A stretch of DNA of 64,000 bases from Lysinibacillus pinottii (GCF_024753545.1 NZ_JANTOO010000020.1:124001-188000); one strand, 5' to 3'. Positions 36,252-46,435 are shown, numbered from the stretch's first letter. Notes: generated from the letters alone by a model not told the origin. A program made the numbers and translations.

Positions 36252-37247
36252 TTATATCACTTTGGCTTTTTTCACCTTTATGTAGATAAGTGTAGAGGAT
36301 AATGTAAGCCAATTCATTTTTATGAGCTTTAAAAAGATAATCTGTTTTAGATTACGGTTGATAAGCTTCACCTTCAAAACAGCTGGGTATGCTAGTAAAA
36401 AGGATTGAATGGCACTTTTAATGGCCTGCGGATTAGTTGGACATTGATGGAGAATAACAAGGAGCCCTTCAAATTGGTAATTTAAAAAGCTATTCTTTAC
36501 TTCCTCATAAACTTCTCCATTTTGTAATTCCTCAAAAAGCTTTTTATACAACAAATCATAATTGTTTCTTATATTGCTCATAGCCCTGCTTGTAAGTGAA
36601 TTTTGATTGTCAACATTATAGTAATAAAGCTGTCTTGGGACGTAGCAGATGGATTGATTTTTTATTACTGCTCTCGATAGAAACAACGTGTCTTCTGCAA
36701 AATTCATCGCTTCATCAAATCTTAGCCTATGCAAATCTATAAAGGATTTTTTATATAGTTTACAGCTGGCAAAACCAAAGTGCTTTTCACCTATTTCTGT
36801 AAATAATTTATTTAAACAAACAGTTGCACTATAAGTATAGTATGTCTTTGAAGGATAATATAGCTGCCTACTTCCCACTTCCTCCTGCCAAAATAAATCG
36901 CATTTAGCAATATTGCTACCTGTCAGCCTACAGGCGTGATACAGTTCTTCCAGCATAGTTAGCTCTAGCCAGTCATCCGCATCAACAAAAGTAATATATT
37001 GTCCATTAGCTTGTTCTATGCCTAAATTTCTTGCCTTACTAACACCACCATTGTCAATATCTAAAACAGTTATACGAGTGTCCTTCTGTGCAAAATTTTT
37101 TAAAACCGACAATGATTGATCATCGCTACCATCATTAATCGTAATAATTTCTATGTCCTTTAAACTTTGATGACAAATACTCGTAAGGCATTTGTTCAAA
37201 TAGTTCTCGGCATTATAGACAGGGACAATCACACTCACTAAGACCAA
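36252..37247 (-). CDS. Family 2 glycosyltransferase
   Basis: A 331-aa GT-A enzyme. SVIVPVYNAENYLNKCLTS, TINDGSDD and the metal-binding FVDADDW are classical for family 2 transferases that extend polysaccharide repeat units at the inner membrane face. It starts at TTG with GGAGGGG seven bases upstream and overlaps the flippase gene by 10 bases. It is the last gene of the exopolysaccharide locus. Donor sugar unknown. Confidence 0.88.
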   Translation of the reverse strand: MVLVSVIVPVYNAENYLNKCLTSICHQSLKDIEIITINDGSDDQSLSVLKNFAQKDTRITVLDIDNGGVSKARNLGIEQANGQYITFVDADDWLELTMLEELYHACRLTGSNIAKCDLFWQEEVGSRQLYYPSKTYYTYSATVCLNKLFTEIGEKHFGFASCKLYKKSFIDLHRLRFDEAMNFAEDTLFLSRAVIKNQSICYVPRQLYYYNVDNQNSLTSRAMSNIRNNYDLLYKKLFEELQNGEVYEEVKNSFLNYQFEGLLVILHQCPTNPQAIKSAIQSFLLAYPAVLKVKLINRNLKQIIFLKLIKMNWLTLSSTLIYIKVKKAKVI

Positions 37248-38758
37248 AATTTTGCCCCTCCTTTACGTAATGACTCTATCCACCTTCTTCTCTGCTCTTT
37301 TGTCATGCCAATAGAGAAAAGGCTCCCGCCTGTCAAAACTGTATAATAAAAAATATAAAGGATGATAGAGCTCCAAATGATGGGAGGTTTCGTTAAATCC
37401 CATAGAAGCTGACTACAGCAAATAGCCAAAATAAATGCTAGAACTAGCCTGCTAATGGTCCGCCAAAAACCCAAAATATCCAAACCAATTTTTTTATAGT
37501 AATAAATATTCATGATAACTACATTTCCTATAAATAAAGAACATGCCGTAATAATTGCTGTGCCAATTTTCCCATAAAAAAAGATAACTGGTATGGATAC
37601 AATCATATTGACCAGCGCCACAATCATTAATAAAATCGTTCTAAATTTAAAAAGATTTTTCGCTTTCAACACATTAATACCTAAATTTTGTATGAGATCA
37701 ATACTGAATGGCACCATAATAATAAGAACAATCGCATAGATGGCCAAAAAATCTTTGCCTAACCATAGTAATAAAAATTCTTTTCCAAAAAGAAAGAATC
37801 CACCGAGCATATATCCCACTACTAAAAACTGAATAGCGCCCACTTTAATGAATAATTGGTTAATTTCTAATAACCCTTCTTCTTTTGTGACAAGCATAGA
37901 AATACGAGGTAGAAATAATCCACTTATGGCTAAAGCTAGTGACATAAATATTAATACTATTTGCATAGCCACTGCATAAATTGCAACATCCTCAGTTCCT
38001 TTTAATATGCCTAATAACACTTGATCCGTTTGCCAATAGATTTTATCAACGATGACTGTAATGAAAATAAAAAATGAATAGATAAAAATTTCTTTTATCA
38101 GCTTTTTGTTTTTCAAAGTAAAAGTAAATCGAATGGATAAGACCTTCATACAATAAATGGCATCCATTACTAAAAAGAGAATATTATAAATAGCGATAAT
38201 ATAGATTAACGTCACCGCATCGGTTCCCTGTAACAGAAAAAACAACATTGTCAAAGGCTGTACAATCACCTGTAGTAATGTTGTAAATTTAATAAAAATA
38301 AATTTTTCATATGCTTGTAAGATAGAAGTAAAAACACCTAGTGGGAATTGCACCGCTACACTAATGGTCATTATATAGCCCATTACTTTGGCTTTGGCTA
38401 ATTGATCTCCTGATAAGCTTTGTCCAAAAACCATCTCTACCTGTGAAAATAGGAAAAAGCCTATCAATAATGTAAGACAGCCAATACTAATAAATAACTT
38501 CAAAAAAAATCCATTTAATGATGCCTCTAATGCCTTATCCGCAATTGCTCTATTTCTAGCAATATAGCGTACAATCGCATTGCCCAGCCCTAAATCTAAA
38601 ATAGAAAGATAGCCAACAAGGACAATCATTAAAGAATATAATCCAAATTCTTTCTGACCAAGAAGCGAAATCATCAAGGGTGTAAAAAGAAGGGAAGAAA
38701 TCATCGTGCAGCCGATTGTAAGATACGAAAGAATGGCTCCAATCTTAATTTCTTTCAT
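37238..38758 (-). CDS. Wzx-type polysaccharide flippase
   Basis: A 506-aa membrane protein with about 12-14 helices of the MOP superfamily. The N-terminus (ILSYLTIGCTMISSLLFTP, then LLGQKEFGLYSLM) is typical of PST/Wzx flippases that move undecaprenyl-linked repeat units outward. The ATG at 38758 has AAAGG seven bases upstream. It lies between two glycosyltransferase genes of the locus. Confidence 0.88.
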   Translation of the reverse strand: MKEIKIGAILSYLTIGCTMISSLLFTPLMISLLGQKEFGLYSLMIVLVGYLSILDLGLGNAIVRYIARNRAIADKALEASLNGFFLKLFISIGCLTLLIGFFLFSQVEMVFGQSLSGDQLAKAKVMGYIMTISVAVQFPLGVFTSILQAYEKFIFIKFTTLLQVIVQPLTMLFFLLQGTDAVTLIYIIAIYNILFLVMDAIYCMKVLSIRFTFTLKNKKLIKEIFIYSFFIFITVIVDKIYWQTDQVLLGILKGTEDVAIYAVAMQIVLIFMSLALAISGLFLPRISMLVTKEEGLLEINQLFIKVGAIQFLVVGYMLGGFFLFGKEFLLLWLGKDFLAIYAIVLIIMVPFSIDLIQNLGINVLKAKNLFKFRTILLMIVALVNMIVSIPVIFFYGKIGTAIITACSLFIGNVVIMNIYYYKKIGLDILGFWRTISRLVLAFILAICCSQLLWDLTKPPIIWSSIILYIFYYTVLTGGSLFSIGMTKEQRRRWIESLRKGGAKFWS

Positions 38759-38790
38759 GTGCACGCCTTTCTGTTAGTGAGGATTGGCTT

Positions 38791-39926
38791 TCATTCTTTT
38801 CTTTGAATAATAGCGGGATATAGAGATTGATATTGCTCTGCCACATGCTTAATTTCAAAGTTTGCTAAAACATGTGCACGACCAAGATTAGCTTTTTGTT
38901 CATATGTCTTTGAATCGTAATTTAATGCCCTATTGATGGCTTTCGATAAAGCGACCGCATCCTTAGATGGTACAACCTCTCCATAATTCCCTACTAAAAA
39001 TTCACAATCCCCAACATTTGTAGTCACACAGCAAGTGCCACTGGCAAGTGCCTCTACCAACACATTCGGTAGCCCCTCTCCAGAAGATGATAAAATGAAT
39101 AGATCAGCTGCAGCCATTAATTGTGGAATATCGTCTCTACTACCTAATAGGAATGTAAACTGCTCTAACTGCGCGTTTTCAATCATTTGCCGCAATACCT
39201 CATTAGAGCTTTCTATCTCATAGCCAACTAAAAACATATAAAAATCTTGTCGTTTTTGCTTTAACTGCTTTAAACTTGCCAGCAAATTTTCATAATCCTT
39301 TAAAGGGTCCCATCTACCTACATGCAATAAAATAGGTTGGTTCACTATGTTGAATCGCTCCAAATAATATTGACGCTTCTTACTAGGCTTATAAAAATCT
39401 GTATTTACACCATTTACAATAATTCGGTGCTGCTTATTCTTGTACCCAATAGCTTCATGGATTTCTTTCACCTTTGGACCACAAGAAATAATAGCGTCCA
39501 CATGTTTAGATAATTTTGCACAAAGCTTCGCAATAAAAATTGTCCTTCGTTTATTGTCATCTTTATTTAAATTACTATGGTGAATACCCCAAATTAATTT
39601 CTTTTTGAGTAATTTTGAAAGAACGTATCCAAGAAGATTAGCATGATACATCCAAGTTTGAATAATATCACTCTCTCGACATCGTTGATAACAACGAACA
39701 AAGGCAATTCCCATACTGCGTCGCATATCACATATTGTTACTTTGATGTTTAATTGTTGTTCAATATACTTACCATAAGTTCCTATCTCTGTTAGACAAA
39801 TAACCTCTATCTCATACATGTCCCTATCCACGTTTTGTAAAAGACGGTAAAGCATTGCTTCTGCTCCGCCAAGACCTGTGGTAGTGATGATATGAGTAAT
39901 TTTAATTTTTTTTTGGATAGTCTCAT
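38791..39926 (-). CDS. Family 4 glycosyltransferase with frame break at an A9 tract
   Basis: The long frame (ATG 39855) gives 354 aa of GT-B transferase with VGRWDPLKDYENL, SSSGEGLPNVLVEALA and GTCCVTTN, but it lacks the first strand and glycine loop. Those are encoded in the same frame immediately upstream (IKITHIITTTGLGGAEA), where no ATG, GTG or TTG exists before a stop. The only ATG (39926, MRLSKKK) is one base out of frame; one extra A in the A9 run at 39914-39906 would restore a full protein. So this is a slippage-dependent, phase-variable or broken gene, or a sequencing error. The coordinates include that region. Confidence 0.8.
39906..39914 (-). repeat. A9 homopolymer in glycosyltransferase 5' end
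   Basis: Nine A on the minus strand lie between the ATG at 39926 and the Rossmann-fold start of the glycosyltransferase. Ten A would put the ATG in frame with the enzyme. Confidence 0.9.
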
Positions 39927-39946
39927 CCTTTGAATTAGTTTACTAG

Positions 39947-41032
39947 CTATGTGTAAAGCGCACATAATCTAATTGCTATTTCTTCTGCATCAAGACCTTT
40001 ATTTTTAAGACTCTTCCTAATAATTTGCGGATTTGGTTTTACATTCATTTTTATAATAGCTTGCAGCCAACTATTAATATCTCCCTGTAGCTCTAAATAC
40101 TGTAGTAATCCCACATTAAGATCTACCTCTTTTGGCAGTGTGGAAGAAACGATGGCTGGTGTACCACAAATTTGAGCTTCTAATAATACAATGCCAAAGC
40201 CCTCGAAATAAGACGGTAAAATAAACTTATCCATGAGTTGAAGGAGCTTAATACTATCTGCCCGTGGTCCCAAAAATTGAACATAATCCTCTACTTTTTG
40301 TTCCTTGACGAGAAGGCGAATTTCCTGCTCTAAGGGGCCATCTCCTATCAAAAACAATTTAAATGGAATGTTTTGTTGCTTTAATTTAACAGCAAGCTCA
40401 ATTAAAAAGGAATGATTTTTCACAGGTACAAAGCGACCAATATGCCCAATTACTAAATCCCCATCTTGAATCCCTAAATCTTCTGCTAAACTCTTTTTCT
40501 CTTCTGGCGATAAACGCTTTATCTTCTGCATATCAATTGGATTGGCAATAACCTCGTAGGGTCTTTTATGGAAGCAAAATTCACCCGCTTTTTGACTACA
40601 CGCTACCAATTTCGTGGCATTTCCAACGCTTAGCCTTTTCAACAATGCTAACAGAGCTTTATTGTTCCATTCTTCAGCAACATTCGTATGGCTATGTAAT
40701 ACACGACATGATACACCTGCTAAACGAGCTGCTAGCATGGTAAAAACTGCTCGGTAGCCTGTATGATCATGAACGGCATCATATTGATATTGTTTTATAA
40801 TCCTATAAATATTCCGCATATAAGAAAGTGGACCTTGCTCGGTAATATACGTTTCGTAAAATATTTTCGAACCTTGCTGTAAGAGAATTTCATGATAAGT
40901 CCCCTTATTAAATGACACAAAATCAAAATGGTATGAAAATTTATTAACATTCATCCAAGTATCTACAATCATGGTCGTTATACCGCCATAATCAGTAGTG
41001 GGGATAATATGCAAAACCCTTTTCAATGTCAT
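39947..41032 (-). CDS. Family 4 glycosyltransferase
   Basis: A 361-aa GT-B enzyme: LHIIPTTDYGGITTMIVD at the start, HDHTGYRA, then VIGHIGRFVPVKNHSFLIEL and PSYFEGFGIVLLEAQ, the EX7E donor-binding region. It resembles capsule/EPS transferases such as EpsF. The start is the ATG at 41032, close after GGTGGAG; the frame to 41056 overlaps the kinase. It follows the kinase gene by about 10 bases. Confidence 0.88.
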   Translation of the reverse strand: MTLKRVLHIIPTTDYGGITTMIVDTWMNVNKFSYHFDFVSFNKGTYHEILLQQGSKIFYETYITEQGPLSYMRNIYRIIKQYQYDAVHDHTGYRAVFTMLAARLAGVSCRVLHSHTNVAEEWNNKALLALLKRLSVGNATKLVACSQKAGEFCFHKRPYEVIANPIDMQKIKRLSPEEKKSLAEDLGIQDGDLVIGHIGRFVPVKNHSFLIELAVKLKQQNIPFKLFLIGDGPLEQEIRLLVKEQKVEDYVQFLGPRADSIKLLQLMDKFILPSYFEGFGIVLLEAQICGTPAIVSSTLPKEVDLNVGLLQYLELQGDINSWLQAIIKMNVKPNPQIIRKSLKNKGLDAEEIAIRLCALYT

Positions 41033-41042
41033 TCTCCACCTT

Positions 41043-41741
41043 TTATTCTTTTCCATAATATTGCTCGTACGTGCTGCCCTTCATTTTATAATTATTCAAG
41101 ATGACACCTAATATATTGGCTTTAGCAATCGTTAAGATGGATTTTGATTTTACAACAGCTGCTTTTCCTACTGTGCCCGTATTAACAACTAAAAGAGTAC
41201 CATCACATTTATTAGATAAAATTTGTGCATCCGATAAAAAAAGTAATGGTGGTGCATCAATCATCACAATATCGTAGCGTTCTTTCACTTCGTGCAACAA
41301 TAAAGTCATAGTTTCAGAGGCTAATAATTCTGTTGGATTAGGGGGGATAGCGCCACTCGAAATGATTTCCACACCATCTACAAAGGTTGCTTGAATCACC
41401 TCTTGTAAGGTCGCTTGACGTGATAATACAGATGATAAGCCAAAAACATTATCAAGATAAAATGTATGATGGAGCGTGGGCTTACGCATATCAGCATCAA
41501 TAATGAGGACACGTTTTCCCTCCTGTGAAAACACAACACCGATATTAGCCGCATTGGTCGATTTTCCTTCACCTGCGATAGAGGAGGTGACTAGAATAGT
41601 TTTAACATCTTGATTGGGTTGCGAAAATTTAATATTCGCCCGAATGGTGCGATATTGCTCAGAAGGAATTGACATCATATCGGAAACTGTTACCAGCTTG
41701 CGAGCCATTGGGATTTTTTTTGTTTTTCTTTTGAACAGCAT
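41043..41741 (-). CDS. Bacterial tyrosine kinase CpsD/EpsB/YwqD type
   Basis: A 232-aa BY-kinase. Walker A SSIAGEGKST, Walker A' LIIDADMRKP and Walker B IDAPP are all present, and the tail holds a tyrosine cluster (YEQYYGKE) for autophosphorylation. It works with the membrane activator encoded just before it (TAATG overlap) to control polymer length and export, and is dephosphorylated by the PHP phosphatase at the start of the locus. Confidence 0.92.
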   Translation of the reverse strand: MLFKRKTKKIPMARKLVTVSDMMSIPSEQYRTIRANIKFSQPNQDVKTILVTSSIAGEGKSTNAANIGVVFSQEGKRVLIIDADMRKPTLHHTFYLDNVFGLSSVLSRQATLQEVIQATFVDGVEIISSGAIPPNPTELLASETMTLLLHEVKERYDIVMIDAPPLLFLSDAQILSNKCDGTLLVVNTGTVGKAAVVKSKSILTIAKANILGVILNNYKMKGSTYEQYYGKE

Positions 41742-42457
41742 TAGGAGGACCCCCCGGCTCTTGATTTTTTACTATTGAGTAATTCAATATTACTGACAAC
41801 TCCAATCACAGGTAATGATAATATTTCCTCGATATCCTGCTCTGTTTTAATCGTCCTATCAAGCGTTTCTAAAAAATAGGCGAGCACGAGTGCCAAGCTG
41901 AAACCACCAATAGTCGCTATTAGGAGGTTCAGCAATTTATTGGGTTTCACCGGTACTGGATGTTCACTGGATTGGGCAACAAAGAGAATATTAATATTGT
42001 CCACATGCATTAAAATAGGAATTTCCTCTTTAAAAATCTCAGCTATCGTATTGGCAATCTTCACAGCCCTTGCTTCATCTTCATCCTGTACACGAATATT
42101 AACCACTTGTGAATTATTGGCGCTTGAAACCTCTATTTGCTTCATTAATGTTTCGGGAGATGTTTCTAGTGCTAGGACATCAATTACCTTTGTTAAAATA
42201 ACAGGACTTTTGATAATAACATTGTACGTATTAATTAAACGAAGGTCCGTATCAACATTCTGCGCTCCTATTAGTTGCTGATTCTCATAGCTTTTTTGAT
42301 TGACCAATAATTGAGTTTCCGCTTCATAAATAGGTGTTTGAAGAAAATAATTAATGAAAACAGCAATGCCAATGGACAGTATCATCAGTATTAGGATGAA
42401 GAACCAGCGTTTTTGCCATACTTTTACTAGACTTTGAATTGTCATTTCTTCATTCAC
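41741..42457 (-). CDS. Wzz/CapA-type chain-length regulator and kinase activator
   Basis: A 238-aa membrane protein with helices near residues 18-38 and 180-200 flanking an extracellular Wzz domain, with the pre-TM2 proline motif HPVPVKPNK. In Firmicutes this is the transmembrane modulator of the CpsD kinase. It starts at GTG after AGGAGGG. Confidence 0.9.
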   Translation of the reverse strand: MNEEMTIQSLVKVWQKRWFFILILMILSIGIAVFINYFLQTPIYEAETQLLVNQKSYENQQLIGAQNVDTDLRLINTYNVIIKSPVILTKVIDVLALETSPETLMKQIEVSSANNSQVVNIRVQDEDEARAVKIANTIAEIFKEEIPILMHVDNINILFVAQSSEHPVPVKPNKLLNLLIATIGGFSLALVLAYFLETLDRTIKTEQDIEEILSLPVIGVVSNIELLNSKKSRAGGSS

Positions 42458-42526
42458 AAAATGGATCCCTCCTAATGTAGGCAGATAGCTGCAATGCTAA
42501 TAAAGTATATTAAACAAGCCTATCGC

Positions 42527-43684
42527 TTATTCGGTCAATGTCGTCTTTTTGTCCGTATCTCTCAAGCTACCACTTACAACAAACACAAGAATATGGAGCA
42601 CGTTAAAATAAAGAATTTCAAATGTAGAAACCCCTAACATTGCAACTATAATTAACGTCATCAAAACGGTAAGCTGGGCATTCATTCGGCGATAGCCTTT
42701 AGCAATGGCTAGCAAAAAACAGCAATAGCTAATCAATGCCAGTAGACCCGCTTCCTGTAAAATATTCATAAATGTATTGTGAGCATGAGATACACCTATA
42801 GTCCATAATGATTCCACACCATGCCCCCAAAATTGAACATGCTCAAAAACATATTGCCAAATTTCAAGGCGGCCATCTGTCATATTCGTAGACTTTTTTT
42901 CCATTTTTAATAAAATACTTTGTACAGCATCTTGCATCCTATTCATTTTCAAGAAAGCTATTAATACAACTAGAACAGTACCTGCAAAAAGAGCACTAAA
43001 CTTTAGGAATGGCAGGAAGGCTTTATTCAAGCTTTTGATACTAGAAACAATTACTACAATCGTCACTAGTGCAGCCGTGAACAATGAAGTACGTGCATTC
43101 GAAAGCAGTATGATATACATACAAATTAAATATATCGTCGTATAAAAAACAAATAATAAAATTAATTTCGGCTGTTGTCGTTCATGTAATATTTTCACGG
43201 CTAGCTGATAGAGTCTTATAAGTACAACAACCACTAACCCCATCATAGAAAACCCCATGGTATTGGGATTCTCAAATACACCTGCAAACCCTCCAAACAT
43301 ATAGCGCGCTTGTTGGAAACATACAAATATAAATGGGACATAGGCTATTAAAACACTATTCACAACAATATCCATGACATGCTCTTTCACAAGGTCATTA
43401 AAGAAAATAGAAACTGCTAAAAACATGCAATATAATTGAAGACTATTTTTCAATAAATTCATATCTTGGTTTACCCCTGCTGCAATGATACAAAAGAACG
43501 TATACATACTAAAAAAAATACTAGCTTGTACATTTTGAATAATAATTTTTTTATGACAAAGTATAGAGATACTAATTATAAAAAGGCTGAGAACTAAAGA
43601 TAATTTATGGTAAATGCCATCGACGGGCTGCATAAGGCTCATTAAAATAAGAGCGCTAAACATTAATGTGATGAATAGTTTCAT
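42527..43684 (-). CDS. O-antigen ligase/Wzy-like polysaccharide polymerase
   Basis: A 385-aa membrane protein with about 11-12 helices and the Wzy_C-like loop near residues 285-330 (GRLEIWQYVFEH, then HAHNTFMNILQEAGL). It probably polymerises exported repeat units outside the membrane. The ribosome site is weak. Confidence 0.82.
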   Translation of the reverse strand: MKLFITLMFSALILMSLMQPVDGIYHKLSLVLSLFIISISILCHKKIIIQNVQASIFFSMYTFFCIIAAGVNQDMNLLKNSLQLYCMFLAVSIFFNDLVKEHVMDIVVNSVLIAYVPFIFVCFQQARYMFGGFAGVFENPNTMGFSMMGLVVVVLIRLYQLAVKILHERQQPKLILLFVFYTTIYLICMYIILLSNARTSLFTAALVTIVVIVSSIKSLNKAFLPFLKFSALFAGTVLVVLIAFLKMNRMQDAVQSILLKMEKKSTNMTDGRLEIWQYVFEHVQFWGHGVESLWTIGVSHAHNTFMNILQEAGLLALISYCCFLLAIAKGYRRMNAQLTVLMTLIIVAMLGVSTFEILYFNVLHILVFVVSGSLRDTDKKTTLTE

Positions 43685-43715
43685 ATTATTCTCACACTCA
43701 ATTCTACATACGTTA

Positions 43716-44480
43716 TCAAAATAAAAGCCACCGCTTCTTCACAACAATATCCTCAAGTTCAAATCGCATGATAGGCTTGTTAGCTAAAACATTTGCATTA
43801 TTCATGAGGAGTCGCTCAACCATCTCTATTTCATTCTTTTTCTCTAGATATTGAAGTGCCGCTTGGAAGCAAAACGTTCTTGTGCTTACATTATGGGCGT
43901 CAGAGCCAATCATATGAATGTAATTTGCTCTTACTAAAGCCAATGATAGTCGCTGCACCTCCTTACCAAATAAGCCTGTTAAACTACCTGTCGTTATTTG
44001 TGTAAATGCGCCTTCATGGATGAGGTCATCAAGTCTTTTCGGATTTTCTCTAATAGCAAGGTTTCGTTCAGGATGTGCCAAAATCGGTATATATCCAGCA
44101 CATTTTAAACGTCTAATTATCTCTTTCGTATAAGCAGGGATTGTAGTTGAAGGAAGCTCTAATAGAATGTAGTGGGTGTGAGCTAATGTATGAAGTTGCT
44201 TTTGCTGAAGATGAGCCAAAAGCTCATCATGTAAACGAACTTCATGTCCTGTGTGGAGGGTGATTGGGATTTTTTGTTGCAGCAGTAACTGTTGTAAATA
44301 ACGGACTAGCGCTTCTACCTTGCGATATGGGACATGATAATGTGGATGCATAGCATGTGAAGTACAGACTATATCTGTGATCCCCTCCCGTGCAGCTTGC
44401 CTCAACATGTTTAAGGAATCCGTTTCTTCTTTAGGTCCATCATCCACATCAAATAATATATGGGCATGAAGATCTATCAT
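43716..44480 (-). CDS. PHP-type tyrosine-protein phosphatase CpsB/YwqE
   Basis: A 254-aa manganese-dependent phosphatase: DLHAHILFDVDDG at the N-terminus, GHEVRL, ILAHPERN and GSDAHN, all metal-ligand motifs. It dephosphorylates the cognate BY-kinase. It is the first gene of the polysaccharide locus. The ATG at 44480 gives the standard MIDLHAH start; a GTG at 44489 is the alternative. No clear promoter is seen between it and the rny terminator. Confidence 0.9.
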   Translation of the reverse strand: MIDLHAHILFDVDDGPKEETDSLNMLRQAAREGITDIVCTSHAMHPHYHVPYRKVEALVRYLQQLLLQQKIPITLHTGHEVRLHDELLAHLQQKQLHTLAHTHYILLELPSTTIPAYTKEIIRRLKCAGYIPILAHPERNLAIRENPKRLDDLIHEGAFTQITTGSLTGLFGKEVQRLSLALVRANYIHMIGSDAHNVSTRTFCFQAALQYLEKKNEIEMVERLLMNNANVLANKPIMRFELEDIVVKKRWLLF

Positions 44481-44574
44481 TTTGATCACATCTTTCTTCT
44501 TTAATCCATCTGCAGAAAATCTAGCCTTTTTCTTTTTTATGATGGATGCTCCTCAAACATGACTCTGGCTAAAT

Positions 44575-44616
44575 TAAAAAAGAGGCTCTCTAGATATGAA
44601 TCTAGAGAAACCTCTA
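44575..44616 (-). terminator. rny terminator
   Basis: AGAGG(TTT)CTCTAGAT and ATCTAGAGAGCCTCT pair around a short loop on the minus strand, followed by TTTTTT. It isolates rny from the polysaccharide locus. Confidence 0.88.
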
Positions 44617-44626
44617 ACTTTCAATA

Positions 44627-46186
44627 TTATTTCGCGTACTCTACAGCACGAGTTTCGCGAATGACTGTTACTTTAATATGACCTGGATAATCTAATTCTT
44701 CCTCAATACGCTTGCGAATATCACGTGCAAGACGATGAGAAGCTAAATCATCAATTTTTTCAGGTTGTACGATTATTCGGATTTCACGTCCCGCTTGAAT
44801 TGCATAAGATTTCTCTACGCCATCATAGCTTTCTGAAATTTCCTCTAATTTTTCAAGTCTGCGGATATAGTTTTCAAGTGTTTCACTTCGTGCACCTGGA
44901 CGAGCTGCTGACAATGCGTCAGCTGCCGCAACTAATACCGCGATAACAGATGTTGCTTCTGTATCACCATGATGCGAAGCAATACTATTAATAACGACTG
45001 GGTGTTCCTTGTATTTTGTTGCTAATTCCACGCCAATCTCAACATGGCTACCTTCTACCTCATGGTCAATGGCTTTACCAATATCATGTAATAAGCCTGC
45101 GCGACGAGCTAACGCCACATCTTCACCTAATTCAGCTGCCAGTAAACCTGCCAAATGCGCGACTTCAATTGAATGTTTGAGAACATTTTGTCCATAGCTT
45201 GTACGATATTTCATGCGGCCTAAAATTTTCATTAAATCTGGATGTAAGTTATGAATGCCAATTTCAAATGTAGTTTGCTCACCAGTTTCGCGGATTTGTT
45301 CATCCACTTCACGACGAGATTTTTCCACCATTTCTTCAATACGAGCTGGGTGAATGCGACCATCCTGTACAAGTTTTTCAAGTGCAAGTCGAGCCGTTTC
45401 ACGACGGATTGGATCAAAGCCTGATAAAATAACCGCTTCTGGAGTATCATCAATAATTAAATCAATGCCTGTTAACGTTTCCAACGTACGAATATTACGG
45501 CCTTCACGACCAATGATGCGACCTTTCATTTCATCATTTGGCAAGTTTACAACAGATACTGTTGTTTCAGCTACATGGTCTGCAGCAAATCGTTGTAGTG
45601 CCAATGATAAGATTTCACGTGCCTTTTTATCTGAGTCTTCTTTTGCACGTGTCTCAGCTTCCTTCGTCATCACAGCAATATCAGTTGCTAGCTCTTTTTC
45701 TACTTCATTTAAGATAATTGATTTTGCTTCTTCTCTAGTTAAAGCAGAAATACGTTCTAGTTCTGTTTTTTGTGATGCAACGAGCTCGTCCACTTTGCTC
45801 TCCATCTGTTCAATATGCTGTTGTCTTTCAGCTAGAGCTTGTTCTTTACGCTCTAAGCTTGCTTCTCTCTTATTTAGAGTATCATCCTTGCGATCAAGAT
45901 TCTCTTCTCTTTGCAATAAACGGTTCTCTTGTTTTTGAAGTTCTAAACGACGTTCACGAATGTCATTTTCGGCTTCAGTACGAAATTTGTGAGTTTCATC
46001 TTTGGCTTCAAGTAGTGCTTCTTTCTTTAATGCCTCCGCTTCTCGTTTTCCTTCTTCAACGATTGTTTCAGCGACATGTTTAGCACCAGTGATTTTTGAG
46101 TCATTCACTTTTTTCATGTAGATATAGCTAACAGCGGCACCAACGATGAGTCCAAGCAAAGCGGAGATGATAGTAATTCCATCCAT
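44627..46186 (-). CDS. rny: Ribonuclease Y
   Basis: A 519-aa membrane-anchored endoribonuclease that starts bulk mRNA decay. It has an N-terminal helix (about 4-22), a long charged coiled coil (about 30-200), a KH domain with GRIIGREGRNIRTLE and an HD domain with HDIGKA; length equals B. subtilis RNase Y (520). It has its own promoter about 250 bases upstream and its own terminator. Its modulator RicA is encoded in the same window. Confidence 0.97.
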   Translation of the reverse strand: MDGITIISALLGLIVGAAVSYIYMKKVNDSKITGAKHVAETIVEEGKREAEALKKEALLEAKDETHKFRTEAENDIRERRLELQKQENRLLQREENLDRKDDTLNKREASLERKEQALAERQQHIEQMESKVDELVASQKTELERISALTREEAKSIILNEVEKELATDIAVMTKEAETRAKEDSDKKAREILSLALQRFAADHVAETTVSVVNLPNDEMKGRIIGREGRNIRTLETLTGIDLIIDDTPEAVILSGFDPIRRETARLALEKLVQDGRIHPARIEEMVEKSRREVDEQIRETGEQTTFEIGIHNLHPDLMKILGRMKYRTSYGQNVLKHSIEVAHLAGLLAAELGEDVALARRAGLLHDIGKAIDHEVEGSHVEIGVELATKYKEHPVVINSIASHHGDTEATSVIAVLVAAADALSAARPGARSETLENYIRRLEKLEEISESYDGVEKSYAIQAGREIRIIVQPEKIDDLASHRLARDIRKRIEEELDYPGHIKVTVIRETRAVEYAK

Positions 46187-46435
46187 ATGAACACCTCCTC
46201 TTGCTATTTGGGTATTACAGTTTCAGTCGGCGCATACATCTATGTCCCTTGGCAAATTGTACAAGATTTTGTTAGCCTTTAAAACAAAATCCGTTTAATT
46301 GACCAAAGGTATTATCTGCATTCAGTAGGCGTTTTGACATCCTTCGAAAAGGATATTTAACTATAAAACTTTTGCTAAATGAAGATAAAATGTACTGCCT
46401 ATTTAAAGTCATAATTCAGAAATTATACATATTTA
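46187..46435 (-). other. Long structured 5' leader of rny
   Basis: From the promoter at 46436-46464 the transcript would carry about 240 untranslated bases. It contains hairpins GATTTTGTT/AACAAAATC (46265-46291) and ATCCTT-CGAA-AAGGAT (46339-46354). No known riboswitch is recognised. Upstream of the promoter, 46465-46660 holds no convincing gene. Confidence 0.5.

Noticed and set aside
45354..45938. 194-aa open frame antisense to rny
   Set aside because: Low-complexity Ser/Arg-rich shadow of the RNase Y coiled coil; no ribosome site or family features.
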